Origin: Prochlorococcus marinus str. MIT 9215
GTDB taxonomy: Bacteria > Cyanobacteriota > Cyanobacteriia > PCC-6307 > Cyanobiaceae
Reading direction: 5' to 3'
Assembly: GCF_000018065.1 (NCBI RefSeq)
Contig: NC_009840.1
Span: forward strand, 806,001-870,000
Length of the DNA stretch: 64,000 nt
A program made the translations under genes and the position numbers. Each line of letters begins with the position of its first letter. The stretch's first letter is position 1. Below are positions 45,243 through 55,204 of the stretch, piece after piece. Under the pieces are notes generated by a model. It saw only the letters and a program-made list of their open reading frames with translations. It had not been told where the DNA came from and did no database searches.

Positions 45243-45785
45243 TTATTGCTGCTTATTAATACTGCTTCCTATATTTGAAAGATATTCATTACTTACAGCA
45301 AAAGTTTGAAAAAACTTTTCTGATAATGATAACCAATATGATCTACCATCTTTTTGCTTCCTTTTGATGATAAATTTCTTTTCTAATAATTCCTTAATAT
45401 GATCATAAGCGCCTGAACCTCGAAGAAGTATAAGATCCGATTGCAGGATCTTTTTTTTGATGGCAATAGTTGCCAATGTCCTTAATTCAGATGTTTTCAG
45501 ATCAGAAGGAAGTAAATCATCGACGAATTCATTAAGACTAGATTTTAGTTCGAGAGAAAAACTGTTATTAACTGCATTTAATTCAATAGCTGACTTGGGA
45601 TTAGAGTATTTATTTTTTAGATCTTTAATTGCATCATTTATTGAGTTGATATCAGAATTAGTAATTTCTGAAAGATCCTTTTTTGTTATTGGTCTGCCTT
45701 TTAAATATAGAACAGCTTCAACTTTAGTAACTAGATCTATATCAGATTTTGGCGTCGTATTTAGATCAGATTGAATGATTTTAAT
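45243..45785 (-). CDS. scpB: Segregation and condensation protein B (ScpB), no standard start codon
   Basis: The full frame, read back to a TAA just before 45806, encodes about 180 residues of ScpB: winged-helix features 'KVEAVLYLKGRPITKKDL' and 'SELRTLATIAIKKKILQSDLILLRGSGAYDHIKELL'-type residues. ScpB joins SMC and ScpA in chromosome condensation. No ATG, GTG or TTG lies upstream of the conserved domain; the first TTG, at 45476, would remove over half of the protein. A purine-rich AGGAAAG at 45795-45801 suggests initiation at ATT 45785, GTA 45788 or ATT 45794. The stated start is my best guess, not certain. Confidence 0.78.
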   Translation of the reverse strand: MKIIQSDLNTTPKSDIDLVTKVEAVLYLKGRPITKKDLSEITNSDINSINDAIKDLKNKYSNPKSAIELNAVNNSFSLELKSSLNEFVDDLLPSDLKTSELRTLATIAIKKKILQSDLILLRGSGAYDHIKELLEKKFIIKRKQKDGRSYWLSLSEKFFQTFAVSNEYLSNIGSSINKQQ

Positions 45786-45815
45786 TACCGAAATCTTTCC
45801 TAATTTACCTTAAAT

Positions 45816-47357
45816 TTAATCTGATGCACTAAGGAATAATCTATATGTATCGTTTTGAGTTTCATCCCAAAATTTATAGCCTAGAATTCTTACAAATTTA
45901 TTCCAATCTGATATCTCATTTTTATCGATTAAAACGCCAATAACAATTTTGCCTACATCAGCACCATAATTCCTATAGTGAAATACGCTTATAGACCAAT
46001 TAGATTTCATATTATTTAAGAAGTTTATTAATGCGCCAGGCCTTTCAGGAAACTCAAATCTGTATAAAAGCTCAACAAAGTTTCTGTATTCCATCTCTTT
46101 AAAATTCCTTGGTAATCTTCCACCTACCATATGTCTGAGATGATTTTTAGATAATTCATCATCACTTATGTCAATATATGAGTACTCAGAATTTCTAAAT
46201 ATATTTAATAGATTTCTTTTATCATTTAACCCATATACTTGAACTCCTACAAAAATCTGTGCATTCTTAGAATTCGACATCCTATAGCTAAATTCAGTTA
46301 AATTTCTATTATTAAGTAACTTACAAAAATCAATTAGGCTACCAGCATGTTCAGGAATTTCTACGGCTAACATTACTTCTTTACACTCTCCAAGTTCTGC
46401 TCTTTCTGCTACGAATCTTAGCCTCTCAAAATTCATATTTGCACCACATGCAATCGCAACCATTTTTTTATTAGAATAATTGGTTTTAAAAATATCTTTT
46501 TTCATCCCTGCTATCGATAAGGCACCCGCGGGCTCTAGTATTGATCTGGTATCCTCAAAAACATCTTTTATTGCAGCACATATTTCATCAGTATTAACCC
46601 TAATCATCTTATCTATATATTTTCTACAAATATCAAAAGTATTTTTACCAATTTTTTTAACCGCTACTCCATCTGCAAATTGACCAACAGAGGATAATTC
46701 AACAATTTTTTCTTCTTCCAAGGATTTTGTCATAGCGTCTGCGTCTTCAGGTTCTACACCAATTATTTTTACTTCAGGCCATATTTTTTTAATATATAAA
46801 GAAATTCCTGATATCAATCCACCACCGCCAACAGCAATATAAATTGCATAAGGTTTTTCCTTTAGTTGCTGTTCAAGTTCAATAGCTATTGTTCCTTGCC
46901 CTGCTATTACATCTGGATCATCAAAAGGATGAATAAAACATAGATTTCTTTCATTGCTAATCCTTATTGCCTCTTTGTAAGTTTCATCATAATTATCACC
47001 AAATAATATAACTTTTGCTTTTAAATTTTTTACTGCATTAACTTTTACTAGAGGTGTTGTGATTGGCATTAATATGGTTGCTTGGCAATTTAATTTGAGA
47101 GCACTAAGTGCAACACCTTGAGCATGATTACCAGCACTTGAAGTGATTACTCCCTGAGTAAGCTGAGATTTACTGAGCTTACTCATCTTGTTGTATGCCC
47201 CTCTTATTTTGAATGAAAATACATCTTGAAGATCCTCTCTTTTTAGAAAAACTTCATTATTAAGTGTATTACTTAAATTATGTGCTTTTTCTAGCGGTGT
47301 TTTTTTAGCTACTTCATAGACTTCAGCTTGAAGTATTCTTTCAAAATAATCATTCAT
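45816..47357 (-). CDS. ilvA: Threonine ammonia-lyase, biosynthetic
   Basis: A 513-residue PLP enzyme that deaminates threonine to 2-oxobutanoate, the first step to isoleucine. The catalytic core (about 1-325) has the PLP lysine Lys50 in FSFKIRGAYNKM and the phosphate loop 'GGGGLISGIS'. Two C-terminal ACT-like domains (about 335-415 and 430-510) fit the allosteric, isoleucine-inhibited form. The length is typical. scpB is immediately downstream, about 30 bases away, and may be cotranscribed. Confidence 0.95.
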   Translation of the reverse strand: MNDYFERILQAEVYEVAKKTPLEKAHNLSNTLNNEVFLKREDLQDVFSFKIRGAYNKMSKLSKSQLTQGVITSSAGNHAQGVALSALKLNCQATILMPITTPLVKVNAVKNLKAKVILFGDNYDETYKEAIRISNERNLCFIHPFDDPDVIAGQGTIAIELEQQLKEKPYAIYIAVGGGGLISGISLYIKKIWPEVKIIGVEPEDADAMTKSLEEEKIVELSSVGQFADGVAVKKIGKNTFDICRKYIDKMIRVNTDEICAAIKDVFEDTRSILEPAGALSIAGMKKDIFKTNYSNKKMVAIACGANMNFERLRFVAERAELGECKEVMLAVEIPEHAGSLIDFCKLLNNRNLTEFSYRMSNSKNAQIFVGVQVYGLNDKRNLLNIFRNSEYSYIDISDDELSKNHLRHMVGGRLPRNFKEMEYRNFVELLYRFEFPERPGALINFLNNMKSNWSISVFHYRNYGADVGKIVIGVLIDKNEISDWNKFVRILGYKFWDETQNDTYRLFLSASD

Positions 47358-47473
47358 ATATATATTTTTAGCATTAATTATTAATCTAATAAAACATTAC
47401 ATGATCTATTTCAAAAAAAATACTCATTTTGCACCTTGGCGTTTTAGATTATAGAGATACCAATTTTTGTTAA

Positions 47474-49363
47474 ATGCTTTTAAGTGAGTTAAGTCATCCA
47501 AATCAACTACATGGCTTAACAGTTTCACAATTAGAGGAAATTGCTTGTCAAATTAGAGAAAGACATCTTCAAGTGGTTTCTACTAGTGGAGGACATCTTG
47601 GACCAGGATTAGGTGTGGTTGAGCTGACATTGGCTTTATATCAAACTCTTGATCTTGATTTCGATAAAGTTGTTTGGGATGTAGGACATCAAGGTTATCC
47701 TCATAAATTAATAACAGGACGTTTCAGCCAATTTGATTCCCTTAGACAACAAAATGGAGTGGCTGGATATCTTAAAAGAAGTGAAAGTAAATTTGATCAT
47801 TTTGGCGCTGGCCATGCAAGCACCTCAATTTCTGCAGCTTTAGGAATGGCAATAGCCAGGGACAGAAAAGGAGATAACTATAAATGTGTCGCTGTTATTG
47901 GAGATGGAGCATTAACTGGAGGTATGGCATTAGAAGCTATAAATCATGCTGGTCACTTACCAAATACTCCTTTAGTCGTAGTATTAAACGATAATGATAT
48001 GTCTATTTCACCTCCAGTTGGAGCACTCTCATCTTACTTAAATAAGGTAAGACATAGCCCACCATTGCAATTTTTGTCAGATAGTGTACAGGAAAGTGTT
48101 AAAAATATTCCTTTAATTGGTAAGGATATTCCTGAAGAATTGAAAAATATTAAAGGAAGTGTTAGACGACTAGCTGTACCAAAAGTTGGTGCTGTTTTTG
48201 AAGAGCTTGGATTTACTTATATGGGTCCAATTGACGGTCATGATATTGGTAATTTAATCAATACTTTTAACGCTGCTCATAAACTAAAAAAACCTGTACT
48301 TGTTCACGTTGTTACAACAAAAGGCAAAGGTTACCCTTATGCAGAAGCTGATCAGGTTGGATATCATGCACAGTCTTCATTTGATCTTACAACTGGGAAA
48401 TCTATTCCATCAAAGAAACCTAAGCCTATTAGTTATAGCAAAATATTTGGTCAAACCTTATTGAAAATATGTGAACAAGATAGCAAAGTCGTTGGCATTA
48501 CAGCAGCAATGGCTACAGGTACCGGTCTAGATATATTGCAAAAAAATATTCCAGATCAATACATTGATGTAGGAATAGCAGAACAACATGCAGTTACTCT
48601 TGCGGCAGGGATGTCGTGCGATGGTCTTAAACCGGTTGTAGCTATTTATAGTACTTTTCTTCAACGTGCTTTTGATCAATTAATTCATGATGTGGGCATA
48701 CAGAATTTACCTGTATCGTTTGTCCTCGATAGGGCTGGGATAGTTGGAGCTGATGGTCCTACTCACCAAGGCCAATACGATATCAGTTATATGAGATCTA
48801 TTCCAAATTTTGTCTTAATGGCTCCTAAAGATGAATCTGAATTACAAAGAATGTTAATAACTTCAATAAACCACAAAGGACCTACAGCTCTCAGAATACC
48901 TAGAGGTTCGGGACTAGGTGTAGCTGTAATGGATGAGGGTTGGGAGCCTTTAAATATAGGAGAAGCTGAGATACTAGAAGAAGGAAATGATATTTTAATT
49001 ATTGCTTACGGTTCAATGGTGGCTTCAGCTCTTGAAACAGCGGAGCTTTTAAAAGCTAAGAACATAAATTCATGTATTGTTAATGCAAGATTTGTGAAAC
49101 CTCTTGATAAAAAACTTATTATGCCTTTAGCAAGTAGGATTCAAAAAGTAGTAACAATGGAGGAAGGAACCCTTATAGGTGGATTTGGTTCCGCAATAGT
49201 TGAATTATTTAATGATAATGAAATAAATATTCCTGTATACAGAATAGGTATTCCTGATGTTTTAGTTGATCATGCCTCACCTGATCAGAGTAAAGAAAAA
49301 TTAGGACTTATGCCTAATCAGATGGCAGATAATATTATTAAGAAATTTGATTTAAATAATTAA
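47474..49363 (+). CDS. dxs: 1-deoxy-D-xylulose-5-phosphate synthase
   Basis: A 629-residue thiamine-diphosphate enzyme, the first and often rate-limiting step of the MEP isoprenoid pathway. Domains: N-terminal TPP-binding (about 1-320, '[18 protein letters not shown]'), transketolase-like pyrimidine domain ('[14 protein letters not shown]' near 370) and the C-terminal domain from about 495. Length is normal. ispE, later in the same pathway, is also in this window. It converges on psaK. Confidence 0.96.
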   Translation: MLLSELSHPNQLHGLTVSQLEEIACQIRERHLQVVSTSGGHLGPGLGVVELTLALYQTLDLDFDKVVWDVGHQGYPHKLITGRFSQFDSLRQQNGVAGYLKRSESKFDHFGAGHASTSISAALGMAIARDRKGDNYKCVAVIGDGALTGGMALEAINHAGHLPNTPLVVVLNDNDMSISPPVGALSSYLNKVRHSPPLQFLSDSVQESVKNIPLIGKDIPEELKNIKGSVRRLAVPKVGAVFEELGFTYMGPIDGHDIGNLINTFNAAHKLKKPVLVHVVTTKGKGYPYAEADQVGYHAQSSFDLTTGKSIPSKKPKPISYSKIFGQTLLKICEQDSKVVGITAAMATGTGLDILQKNIPDQYIDVGIAEQHAVTLAAGMSCDGLKPVVAIYSTFLQRAFDQLIHDVGIQNLPVSFVLDRAGIVGADGPTHQGQYDISYMRSIPNFVLMAPKDESELQRMLITSINHKGPTALRIPRGSGLGVAVMDEGWEPLNIGEAEILEEGNDILIIAYGSMVASALETAELLKAKNINSCIVNARFVKPLDKKLIMPLASRIQKVVTMEEGTLIGGFGSAIVELFNDNEINIPVYRIGIPDVLVDHASPDQSKEKLGLMPNQMADNIIKKFDLNN

Positions 49364-49380
49364 ATATTTAATAGATTTTT

Positions 49381-49644
49381 TTATAAAACACCACGTGCAG
49401 CTAACCCAAGAATGGAGCCAATGCCCATTAAATGTCCAAGACAATTAGCTCCAACAAACGCACCGTGGCTAAGACCACCAAAAAATCTTCCATTTGGCAT
49501 CATAAAACCCTCTTCAGGTTTTCTAATAGTTGCCTTAGCAATTGCGTAAGCAAGTATATTACAAGCTATCATCACAACTGCACACTTTGGTGACCATTCA
49601 AATGTTGCTGGAGCAGAAGCAGCTGCAAATAATGTATAAATCAT
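49381..49644 (-). CDS. psaK: Photosystem I subunit PsaK
   Basis: An 87-residue thylakoid protein with two membrane spans (about 20-40 and 62-84) joined by a charged loop. The pattern 'SPKCAVVMIACNILAYAIAKATI' and 'GAFVGANCLGHLMGIGSILGL' matches cyanobacterial PsaK, a peripheral subunit at the photosystem I trimer edge that helps antenna contact and state transitions. The N-terminus is a short A/S-rich leader. Leftward run with DUF3593 and DUF2499 upstream. Confidence 0.92.
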   Translation of the reverse strand: MIYTLFAAASAPATFEWSPKCAVVMIACNILAYAIAKATIRKPEEGFMMPNGRFFGGLSHGAFVGANCLGHLMGIGSILGLAARGVL

Positions 49645-49709
49645 AAAAATTGTTATTTTTAACTATTATCTAATATTTTTATCAAAAAAACACAAAATTG
49701 TTAAAGGTC

Positions 49710-50045
49710 TTAAGAGTTGTTAACTTCTAAGTTTTTTAACATTTTTATAAAACCCAACAATATAATAAAATCGCTTAGTGTTAAGAAAAATTCTGCTGAG
49801 CCATGCAGGAAGTCAACCTCAACAAGGCTTTTATCGTAGTAATTTAAGGCAAATATAGACACAATAATTGTTATGAATACAAATAAAACTGTTAAAGAAA
49901 AACCCGTTTTTATAAATTTATTTAAAGATTTGATTTTATATAAATAAAACAAAAATATTGCATATGGAATTATCGATGAAGCGAATAAAGCTGTATTGTC
50001 AACTGAACCTAATTTTTCTATTATTTTTAAAAATAAATCATTCAT
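49710..50045 (-). CDS. DUF3593-family membrane protein
   Basis: A 111-residue protein with three probable spans (about 18-36, 47-67, 86-104). 'HGSAEFFLTLSDFIILLGF' near the end fits the DUF3593 family found next to DUF2499 in cyanobacteria and fused or paired in plants. Function unknown. Its start overlaps the DUF2499 stop by 8 bases, so the two are almost certainly co-expressed. Confidence 0.72.
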   Translation of the reverse strand: MNDLFLKIIEKLGSVDNTALFASSIIPYAIFLFYLYKIKSLNKFIKTGFSLTVLFVFITIIVSIFALNYYDKSLVEVDFLHGSAEFFLTLSDFIILLGFIKMLKNLEVNNS

Positions 50046-50340
50046 AAGTCTCTGTACCTCTAAATATCTTTATTGCAGCTATGGCTAATGTTGAATTTCC
50101 TATAAATGTAAATATTCCTTGAAGTGTAACAAGACCGTAAAGAATTTCTTGATTGTCATAGATATGCCAAGTGATCGCACACATAGCACCAATTAAGTTT
50201 GGAACCATAGCGATGCTTAACCAATAAAATAAATTATATTTTTTATAGGTAGAAATATTGTATATGACGAATATGGCAACAATCCATTCAATTACCGATG
50301 ATATATGTATTAACCATGTTCCAAATGATAATTCGTGCAA
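50038..50340 (-). CDS. DUF2499 (Ycf49-like) membrane protein
   Basis: A 100-residue protein with three probable spans. 'LSFGTWLIHISSVIEWIVAIF', the 'AMVPNLIGAMCAITWHIYDN' block and 'LVTLQGIFTFIGNSTLAIAA' match the Ycf49-like family encoded in some algal plastids. Its role is unknown, though it is confined to oxygenic phototrophs and likely sits in a photosynthetic membrane. It follows the peroxiredoxin by 3 bases and overlaps the DUF3593 gene. Confidence 0.75.
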   Translation of the reverse strand: MHELSFGTWLIHISSVIEWIVAIFVIYNISTYKKYNLFYWLSIAMVPNLIGAMCAITWHIYDNQEILYGLVTLQGIFTFIGNSTLAIAAIKIFRGTETYE

Positions 50341-50343
50341 AAT

Positions 50344-50880
50344 TTATATTTTTTTCTTTAATACGTTTAGAACTTCTTTAGCATGATTTATAGGCAGAAC
50401 ACTTATCCATCTATAAGAGATATTACCCTCTGGAGAAATCAAAAAAGTATTTCTATCTGAGAATGGCGGAATCCAGGAACCATATTTATCACTAATGACT
50501 CCCTCAGGATCAGATAGTAATGTATAGTTTATGGATTTTTCACTGCAGAAACTTTCATGAGAATCTTGATTATCAGCACTTATTCCAACAATTTCTGCAT
50601 TATATTTTTTAAAGTCTTTTTTTAATTCTGAAAAACCTTTAGCTTCAAGAGTGCAACCTGCAGTAAAATCCTTTGGATAAAAATACATAACAAGCCATTT
50701 ACCTTGAAAATCGCTTAATTCCCAAATTGATTTTGATTTTATGTTTTTATTAAATCCCTCTAAATGAAAATTAGGAGCTTGGTCACCAACTTCAGGAGCA
50801 AAGTCAAAAGATAATGCTGAATTATAATTAAATAAGAGAATAATTGGTATTATTATGCCTAAAACTAAATTTCTCATCAA
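50344..50880 (-). CDS. Peroxiredoxin (Bcp/PrxQ type), probably exported
   Basis: A 178-residue protein with a hydrophobic N-terminus of about 24 residues that looks like a signal peptide, and a thioredoxin-fold peroxidase domain. The peroxidatic cysteine is in 'FYPKDFTAGCTLEAKGF' (about residue 76) and a second cysteine lies further on in 'HESFCSEKS'. It would reduce hydroperoxides with electrons from thioredoxin, at the thylakoid lumen or periplasm if exported. rpmB lies 2 bases upstream. Confidence 0.85.
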   Translation of the reverse strand: MMRNLVLGIIIPIILLFNYNSALSFDFAPEVGDQAPNFHLEGFNKNIKSKSIWELSDFQGKWLVMYFYPKDFTAGCTLEAKGFSELKKDFKKYNAEIVGISADNQDSHESFCSEKSINYTLLSDPEGVISDKYGSWIPPFSDRNTFLISPEGNISYRWISVLPINHAKEVLNVLKKKI

Positions 50881-50882
50881 AT

Positions 50883-51119
50883 TTAGAATTTTTGTAAATC
50901 AACTCCGTTAGATTTAGCAAATTTATCTAAACCAACTTTTTGTATAGATTTTAGTGCTTTGGTACTAATTTTTATATTTACCCATTTTTTTCCTTCTTCC
51001 CACCATAGTCTCCTTTTTTGGAGATTAACTTGTTGCAATTTTTTCGTACGAATATGTGAGTGACTCACGGCCATTCCGTTATTAGCTTTTGCACCAGTTA
51101 GTTCGCAAACTCTTGACAT
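50883..51119 (-). CDS. rpmB: 50S ribosomal protein L28
   Basis: A 78-residue basic protein of the large subunit. '[26 protein letters not shown]' and the '[22 protein letters not shown]' block are the family signature, and the length is usual. It lies 37 bases after htpG and 2 bases before the peroxiredoxin on the same strand, so it probably shares a transcript with them. Confidence 0.96.
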   Translation of the reverse strand: MSRVCELTGAKANNGMAVSHSHIRTKKLQQVNLQKRRLWWEEGKKWVNIKISTKALKSIQKVGLDKFAKSNGVDLQKF

Positions 51120-51156
51120 ATATTTTGAATAATCTTTAAAAATTTTAACACACGAC

Positions 51157-53061
51157 TCAATTTGTTGAATTTAGTAATTCTGAAATTAATTCGGCGTTAT
51201 TATTTTGTAAATTTATAATCTGTTTTTGATCTAAACCTCCAACAGATAGTTTTGCCATGTCATAAACATGATTAGCAATTTTAGATGCCAATGAATTCTC
51301 AATAGGATCTTTTTTATCAATAATTATTTTTTTACCTGTAATTTTATTAAGGCCAACAATAAGAGGATGTTCCTTGTTAATTAAGAGAACATGATATTCA
51401 GGTAATCCAGGCATTTTCTGTTCCATGTAGGCACCCATATCATTAATCCTTCTCATTTGTTCTGGAAGTAAGATCATCGCAGGTGGAGCATCTTTGCTTG
51501 AGAGTGACTGCACTTTTACTGTTACTTTCTCATTATTAAGTGCTTTAACTATCGTATCTTTAAGATTATCTGTATTTGATTTGCCGTCTTTATCTACAAT
51601 TTCTTTAGATTTTTCATCTTCTAATTCATTAATTTCTGAATCAACTCTTTGGAATTGATAATCTTCGTTTTTACTTTCTAACCAAGGAAGAAATTGTGCA
51701 TCGATTAATGGATCTGATTTAATAACTTCTTTGTTTTCAGATAAGCAGATATTTAATGCGCTTGATTGAGCAATCGTATCTGAACAGTAAATTATTTTTT
51801 TAGAATCAGTTATCTTATTTCGTTCTTTGTAATTTGCAAGAGTTGTGAAATATTTATCATTTGATTTGATAAGTGATTTGTTTTCAATTTCTTTAGTTAC
51901 GTCCTTCTCTGAGTTTATGATTGTTTCGAAAATTATACTGTTATCGACTAATTCAGCAAATTTTTCATCTTCGATAGCACCAATTTTAATGAAGGCAGAG
52001 ATAGAATCCCAAATATCCGCATAAAATTCTGGAGAATTCTTTATCAAATCCTTCAATTTATTAGCGATTTTTTTTGAAATAAATGATGATATAGATCTCA
52101 CTTTTCTATCTGTTTGTAATGCACTTCTACTTACATTTAGCGGTATATCTGTAGAGTCGATTACTCCTCTTAGAGGTAAAAGGTATTTTGGTACTATCTC
52201 TTTAATTGAATCGCTTACGAATACTTGATTACAAAATAATTTAATTTCACCTTTTTCCCAATCGGCTCTACCAGATAACTTAGGAAAATACAATATCCCT
52301 TGAATATCATATGGATAATCTGTATTTAGGTGAATCCATAATAATGGATCTCCCTGAAAAGGATAAAGGTATTTATATAACTCAATATAATCTTCATCTT
52401 TTAATTCACTAGGTTGTTTTCTCCAAGTAGGATTTTTTTTATTTATTGTCTCACCTTCTAATAAGATATCTATTGGCATAAAATCACAATATTTTTTTAT
52501 TAATGATTTAATCCTTTCTGGCTCAATAAATTCTTTTTCTTCATCAAGTAGGTGAAGTATCACATCTGTACCAATTGACTCTCTTTCTGACTCCTCTAAA
52601 GTGAAATTTGGCGATCCATCACAAGACCATTTGAAAGCTTTAGATTCTCCAATTGCTGATTTAGTTAATATATCAACTCTATCCGCAACCATGAAACTTG
52701 AATAAAAACCAAGTCCAAAATGACCTATAAATTCATCATTATCTTTTTTATATTTTGTTAGGAATTCTTCGGCACTAGAAAATGCTACTTGGTTTATGTA
52801 CTTTTTGATTTCTTCATCATTCATTCCAATTCCATTATCAGAAATTGTTAGTGTATTCTTTTCGCGGTCAATAGATATTTTTACTTGAGCTTCTTCAGTA
52901 TTTTCGCAATCGCCTGCTATAGAAGCCATTCTTCGTTTACTTATTGCGTCAACTCCGTTACTAACAAGTTCTCTTAAAAAGATTTCATGGTCAGAATAAA
53001 CTGCCTTCTTAATAATTGGAAATATATTTTCGGTATTAATACGAATTTCGCCTTTTTCCAT
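51157..53061 (-). CDS. htpG: Chaperone HtpG (Hsp90)
   Basis: A 634-residue homodimeric ATPase chaperone. The GHKL ATP domain (about 1-215) has '[14 protein letters not shown]', '[13 protein letters not shown]' and '[17 protein letters not shown]'; the middle domain includes '[18 protein letters not shown]', and the C-terminal dimerisation domain follows from about 500. In cyanobacteria HtpG protects phycobilisome and tetrapyrrole enzymes under heat and light. A 16-base palindrome lies upstream. Confidence 0.96.
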   Translation of the reverse strand: MEKGEIRINTENIFPIIKKAVYSDHEIFLRELVSNGVDAISKRRMASIAGDCENTEEAQVKISIDREKNTLTISDNGIGMNDEEIKKYINQVAFSSAEEFLTKYKKDNDEFIGHFGLGFYSSFMVADRVDILTKSAIGESKAFKWSCDGSPNFTLEESERESIGTDVILHLLDEEKEFIEPERIKSLIKKYCDFMPIDILLEGETINKKNPTWRKQPSELKDEDYIELYKYLYPFQGDPLLWIHLNTDYPYDIQGILYFPKLSGRADWEKGEIKLFCNQVFVSDSIKEIVPKYLLPLRGVIDSTDIPLNVSRSALQTDRKVRSISSFISKKIANKLKDLIKNSPEFYADIWDSISAFIKIGAIEDEKFAELVDNSIIFETIINSEKDVTKEIENKSLIKSNDKYFTTLANYKERNKITDSKKIIYCSDTIAQSSALNICLSENKEVIKSDPLIDAQFLPWLESKNEDYQFQRVDSEINELEDEKSKEIVDKDGKSNTDNLKDTIVKALNNEKVTVKVQSLSSKDAPPAMILLPEQMRRINDMGAYMEQKMPGLPEYHVLLINKEHPLIVGLNKITGKKIIIDKKDPIENSLASKIANHVYDMAKLSVGGLDQKQIINLQNNNAELISELLNSTN

Positions 53062-53127
53062 TTAAAAAAAAATCAAACATTATAAATCCTATTTCCTTGA
53101 AACTCGTTAATCAAGTTTTATTAGGAG

Positions 53128-53143
53128 TATTGTCCGAACAATA
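53128..53143. other. Inverted repeat upstream of htpG
   Basis: TATTGT and ACAATA (53128-53133 and 53138-53143) flank a CCGA centre, about 67 bases before the htpG start. It differs from the HrcA/CIRCE element (TTAGCACTC...GAGTGCTAA). It might be an operator for another heat or stress regulator; no regulator is assigned. Confidence 0.35.
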
Positions 53144-53153
53144 TATGTATTTA

Positions 53154-53182
53154 AAAACCTAAATAAACTTTTAAAAGGTTTT
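53154..53182 (-). terminator. Possible terminator after hisZ
   Basis: On the minus strand, a 7-bp stem (AAAACCT with AGGTTTT) with a 15-base AT-rich loop begins within the hisZ stop region and is followed by TTAAATA. The stem is weak (two G-C pairs), so this is only a candidate for ending the ferredoxin-IMPase-hisZ transcript before htpG. Confidence 0.33.
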
Positions 53183-54332
53183 ATTGAACCCATAAAATCT
53201 CACTACAATTGTTTTCTTTCATTATTTGATTGGCCTTCGCCAAGTCATTACATGGATTTAAATGTAAGATGGTAATATTTCCTCTTTTCTGTTGTTCTTT
53301 TTGTTCATTCATAGCTTTTTCTAATAAATAAGAATCCTTAAACATTAACAAAATCTTTTTTTTATCTGTCTTTTCTTGACTGATTATATTTCTTAAAGTG
53401 TCTAATGAAATCGTAAATCCAATCCCATTTAAGATTTTCTCATTAGGACTATAGAATCTTACTAATTCATCATATCTTCCGCCTTTTGCAATAACTCTTT
53501 TATTTTTACCATCATCACCTATAAGTTGAAAAACTATTCCTTCATATAAATTCAAGTGAGGTTGAAACGTGGGATCAAGTTGTAAATTAACTCCATATTT
53601 TTTTGATATTTTTGATAATGTTTCAAATAAAAAATTTAAATCATCAAGAGTTTTACTAGTGCCATATGTGGTTTTCAATTTTTTTAAAATAGTAATTGGC
53701 TCTCCTCTTGTGAATAAGATATCTTTAAGAACATATTTATCATCTTCATCAATTCCTAATTTAGATAAATTATCTTGATCAAAATTAACTAGACATTTCT
53801 TAATATCTTCAAAATTGTTATTCTTATATTTATTTAAGATCAAGTCCATAATTTTTGTGGTGCTTACCAGTAGAAATAAATTACAACCATCCTTTAAATT
53901 AATATTATCGATTGCATCAAACAAAATATTAATAACTTCAATTTCTGGGTACTTTGTATCATATCCAATTAATTCAATTCCACTCTGAAGTTTTTCTTGT
54001 AATTTAAATGAATTTTTATTATTTTGTTTTTTATCAAAGACCATTCCATTGGTGAATAATCTTATAGGTCTTTTCTTATTTATTAATCTAGTAGATGACA
54101 ATTTAACAATGGATGTTGTCATTTCTGGCCTGAGACATAATGAATTATTACTTACTATTCCCACAACCCGATTTTCTTCAATAACTCCACGACCTTTTAT
54201 TGTCTCTAAAGTATTTATAAATGATGGTGAAACCTCTTCATAACCCCATAGTTTATAAATATTATTTAAATTATTTATGATATTAGAATTATTTTTTACG
54301 TCGGCTAATTTAATTTCCTTTATATCTGTCAT
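53181..54332 (-). CDS. hisZ: ATP phosphoribosyltransferase regulatory subunit (HisZ)
   Basis: A 383-residue protein of the class II aminoacyl-tRNA synthetase fold, resembling HisRS but lacking its C-terminal anticodon domain in full. 'SFKLQEKLQSGIELIGYDTKYPEIEVINIL' and 'RVIAKGGRYDELVRFYSPN' are typical of HisZ, which pairs with short-form HisG at the first step of histidine synthesis. HisS is the main alternative; the weak catalytic motifs favour HisZ. It lies 18 bases after the IMPase-family gene. Confidence 0.78.
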   Translation of the reverse strand: MTDIKEIKLADVKNNSNIINNLNNIYKLWGYEEVSPSFINTLETIKGRGVIEENRVVGIVSNNSLCLRPEMTTSIVKLSSTRLINKKRPIRLFTNGMVFDKKQNNKNSFKLQEKLQSGIELIGYDTKYPEIEVINILFDAIDNINLKDGCNLFLLVSTTKIMDLILNKYKNNNFEDIKKCLVNFDQDNLSKLGIDEDDKYVLKDILFTRGEPITILKKLKTTYGTSKTLDDLNFLFETLSKISKKYGVNLQLDPTFQPHLNLYEGIVFQLIGDDGKNKRVIAKGGRYDELVRFYSPNEKILNGIGFTISLDTLRNIISQEKTDKKKILLMFKDSYLLEKAMNEQKEQQKRGNITILHLNPCNDLAKANQIMKENNCSEILWVQ

Positions 54333-54350
54333 TTTAATGTTTATGGAATT

Positions 54351-55199
54351 TTAGGTATAGAGATTTTTTTTAAATGGAGAAACTTTATCTAGTTCATTTT
54401 TTAATTCATTTTCAAGGCTAGGAGAACAAGCTAAAATTCTTCCAGAACTTAAATTAAAATCGCCAGATGGATAATCTGAAATGATTCCACCAGCCTCTTT
54501 TACAATGATAGCACCGGCCGCTAGGTCCCATACCTCCAATCCTCTTTCCCAGTAGCCATCGACCTTACCTGAAGCAACAAATGCCAAATCAACTGCTGCT
54601 GCTCCACCTCTTCTGACACCTCTTGTTTTATGTGTTAAACAACAAAATTCAGCATAATTATTATCCTCTGTCTCAAATCTGTCATAAGAGAAACCCGTTA
54701 CAAGTAGACTATGAGAAAGCTTAGAAGGACTCGATACTTTAAGTTCACTATCATTGCAGAATGATCCTGAACCGATACAGGCTGAATATAGTTCATTTAA
54801 ATAAGGCACTGATATAGCACCTATAATTGGCTTGTTTTTATGTACAAGACCAATAGAAGTTCCAAAAAAAGGATATCCATGAGAATAATTTGTTGTACCG
54901 TCTAATGGGTCTATACACCATGTTAAATCTGATGATTTGTTTAATTTTCCAGATTCCTCAGCATTGATAGATATATTTGGAGTCTTTTCTAATAAATATT
55001 CTTTTATTTTATTTTCCACTTCCAAGTCTACATTGGTTACCAGATCACCTTTCCTACCTTTTGAAGATATTTTCTGGATTTTATTGTAATTAATTTTTAG
55101 AATTTCATTACCAATTTGAGCGGATTTCTTGGCTATTTCATACAAACTATATAAGTTTATTTGATTTGCAAGTTCCTCGATTTCACTTGATTTATGCAT
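54351..55199 (-). CDS. Inositol monophosphatase-family protein
   Basis: A 282-residue Mg-dependent phosphatase. Metal ligands are Glu81 (INAEE), Asp97 and Asp100 (CIDPLDGTTNYSHG) and Asp225 (VWDLAAG). The family covers inositol-phosphate, fructose-bisphosphate, PAP and histidinol-phosphate phosphatases. The place 18 bases before hisZ on the same strand makes histidinol-phosphate phosphatase a reasonable idea, but sequence alone does not decide it. It follows the ferredoxin by 5 bases. Confidence 0.88.
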   Translation of the reverse strand: MHKSSEIEELANQINLYSLYEIAKKSAQIGNEILKINYNKIQKISSKGRKGDLVTNVDLEVENKIKEYLLEKTPNISINAEESGKLNKSSDLTWCIDPLDGTTNYSHGYPFFGTSIGLVHKNKPIIGAISVPYLNELYSACIGSGSFCNDSELKVSSPSKLSHSLLVTGFSYDRFETEDNNYAEFCCLTHKTRGVRRGGAAAVDLAFVASGKVDGYWERGLEVWDLAAGAIIVKEAGGIISDYPSGDFNLSSGRILACSPSLENELKNELDKVSPFKKNLYT

Positions 55200-55204
55200 A
55201 ATAA

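Noticed and set aside
45457-45774. 105-codon plus-strand frame
   Set aside because: It is the complement of the scpB frame, which carries clear ScpB motifs once non-standard starts are allowed.
53062-53180. CIRCE heat-shock element before htpG
   Set aside because: No TTAGCACTC-N9-GAGTGCTAA-like sequence is present.
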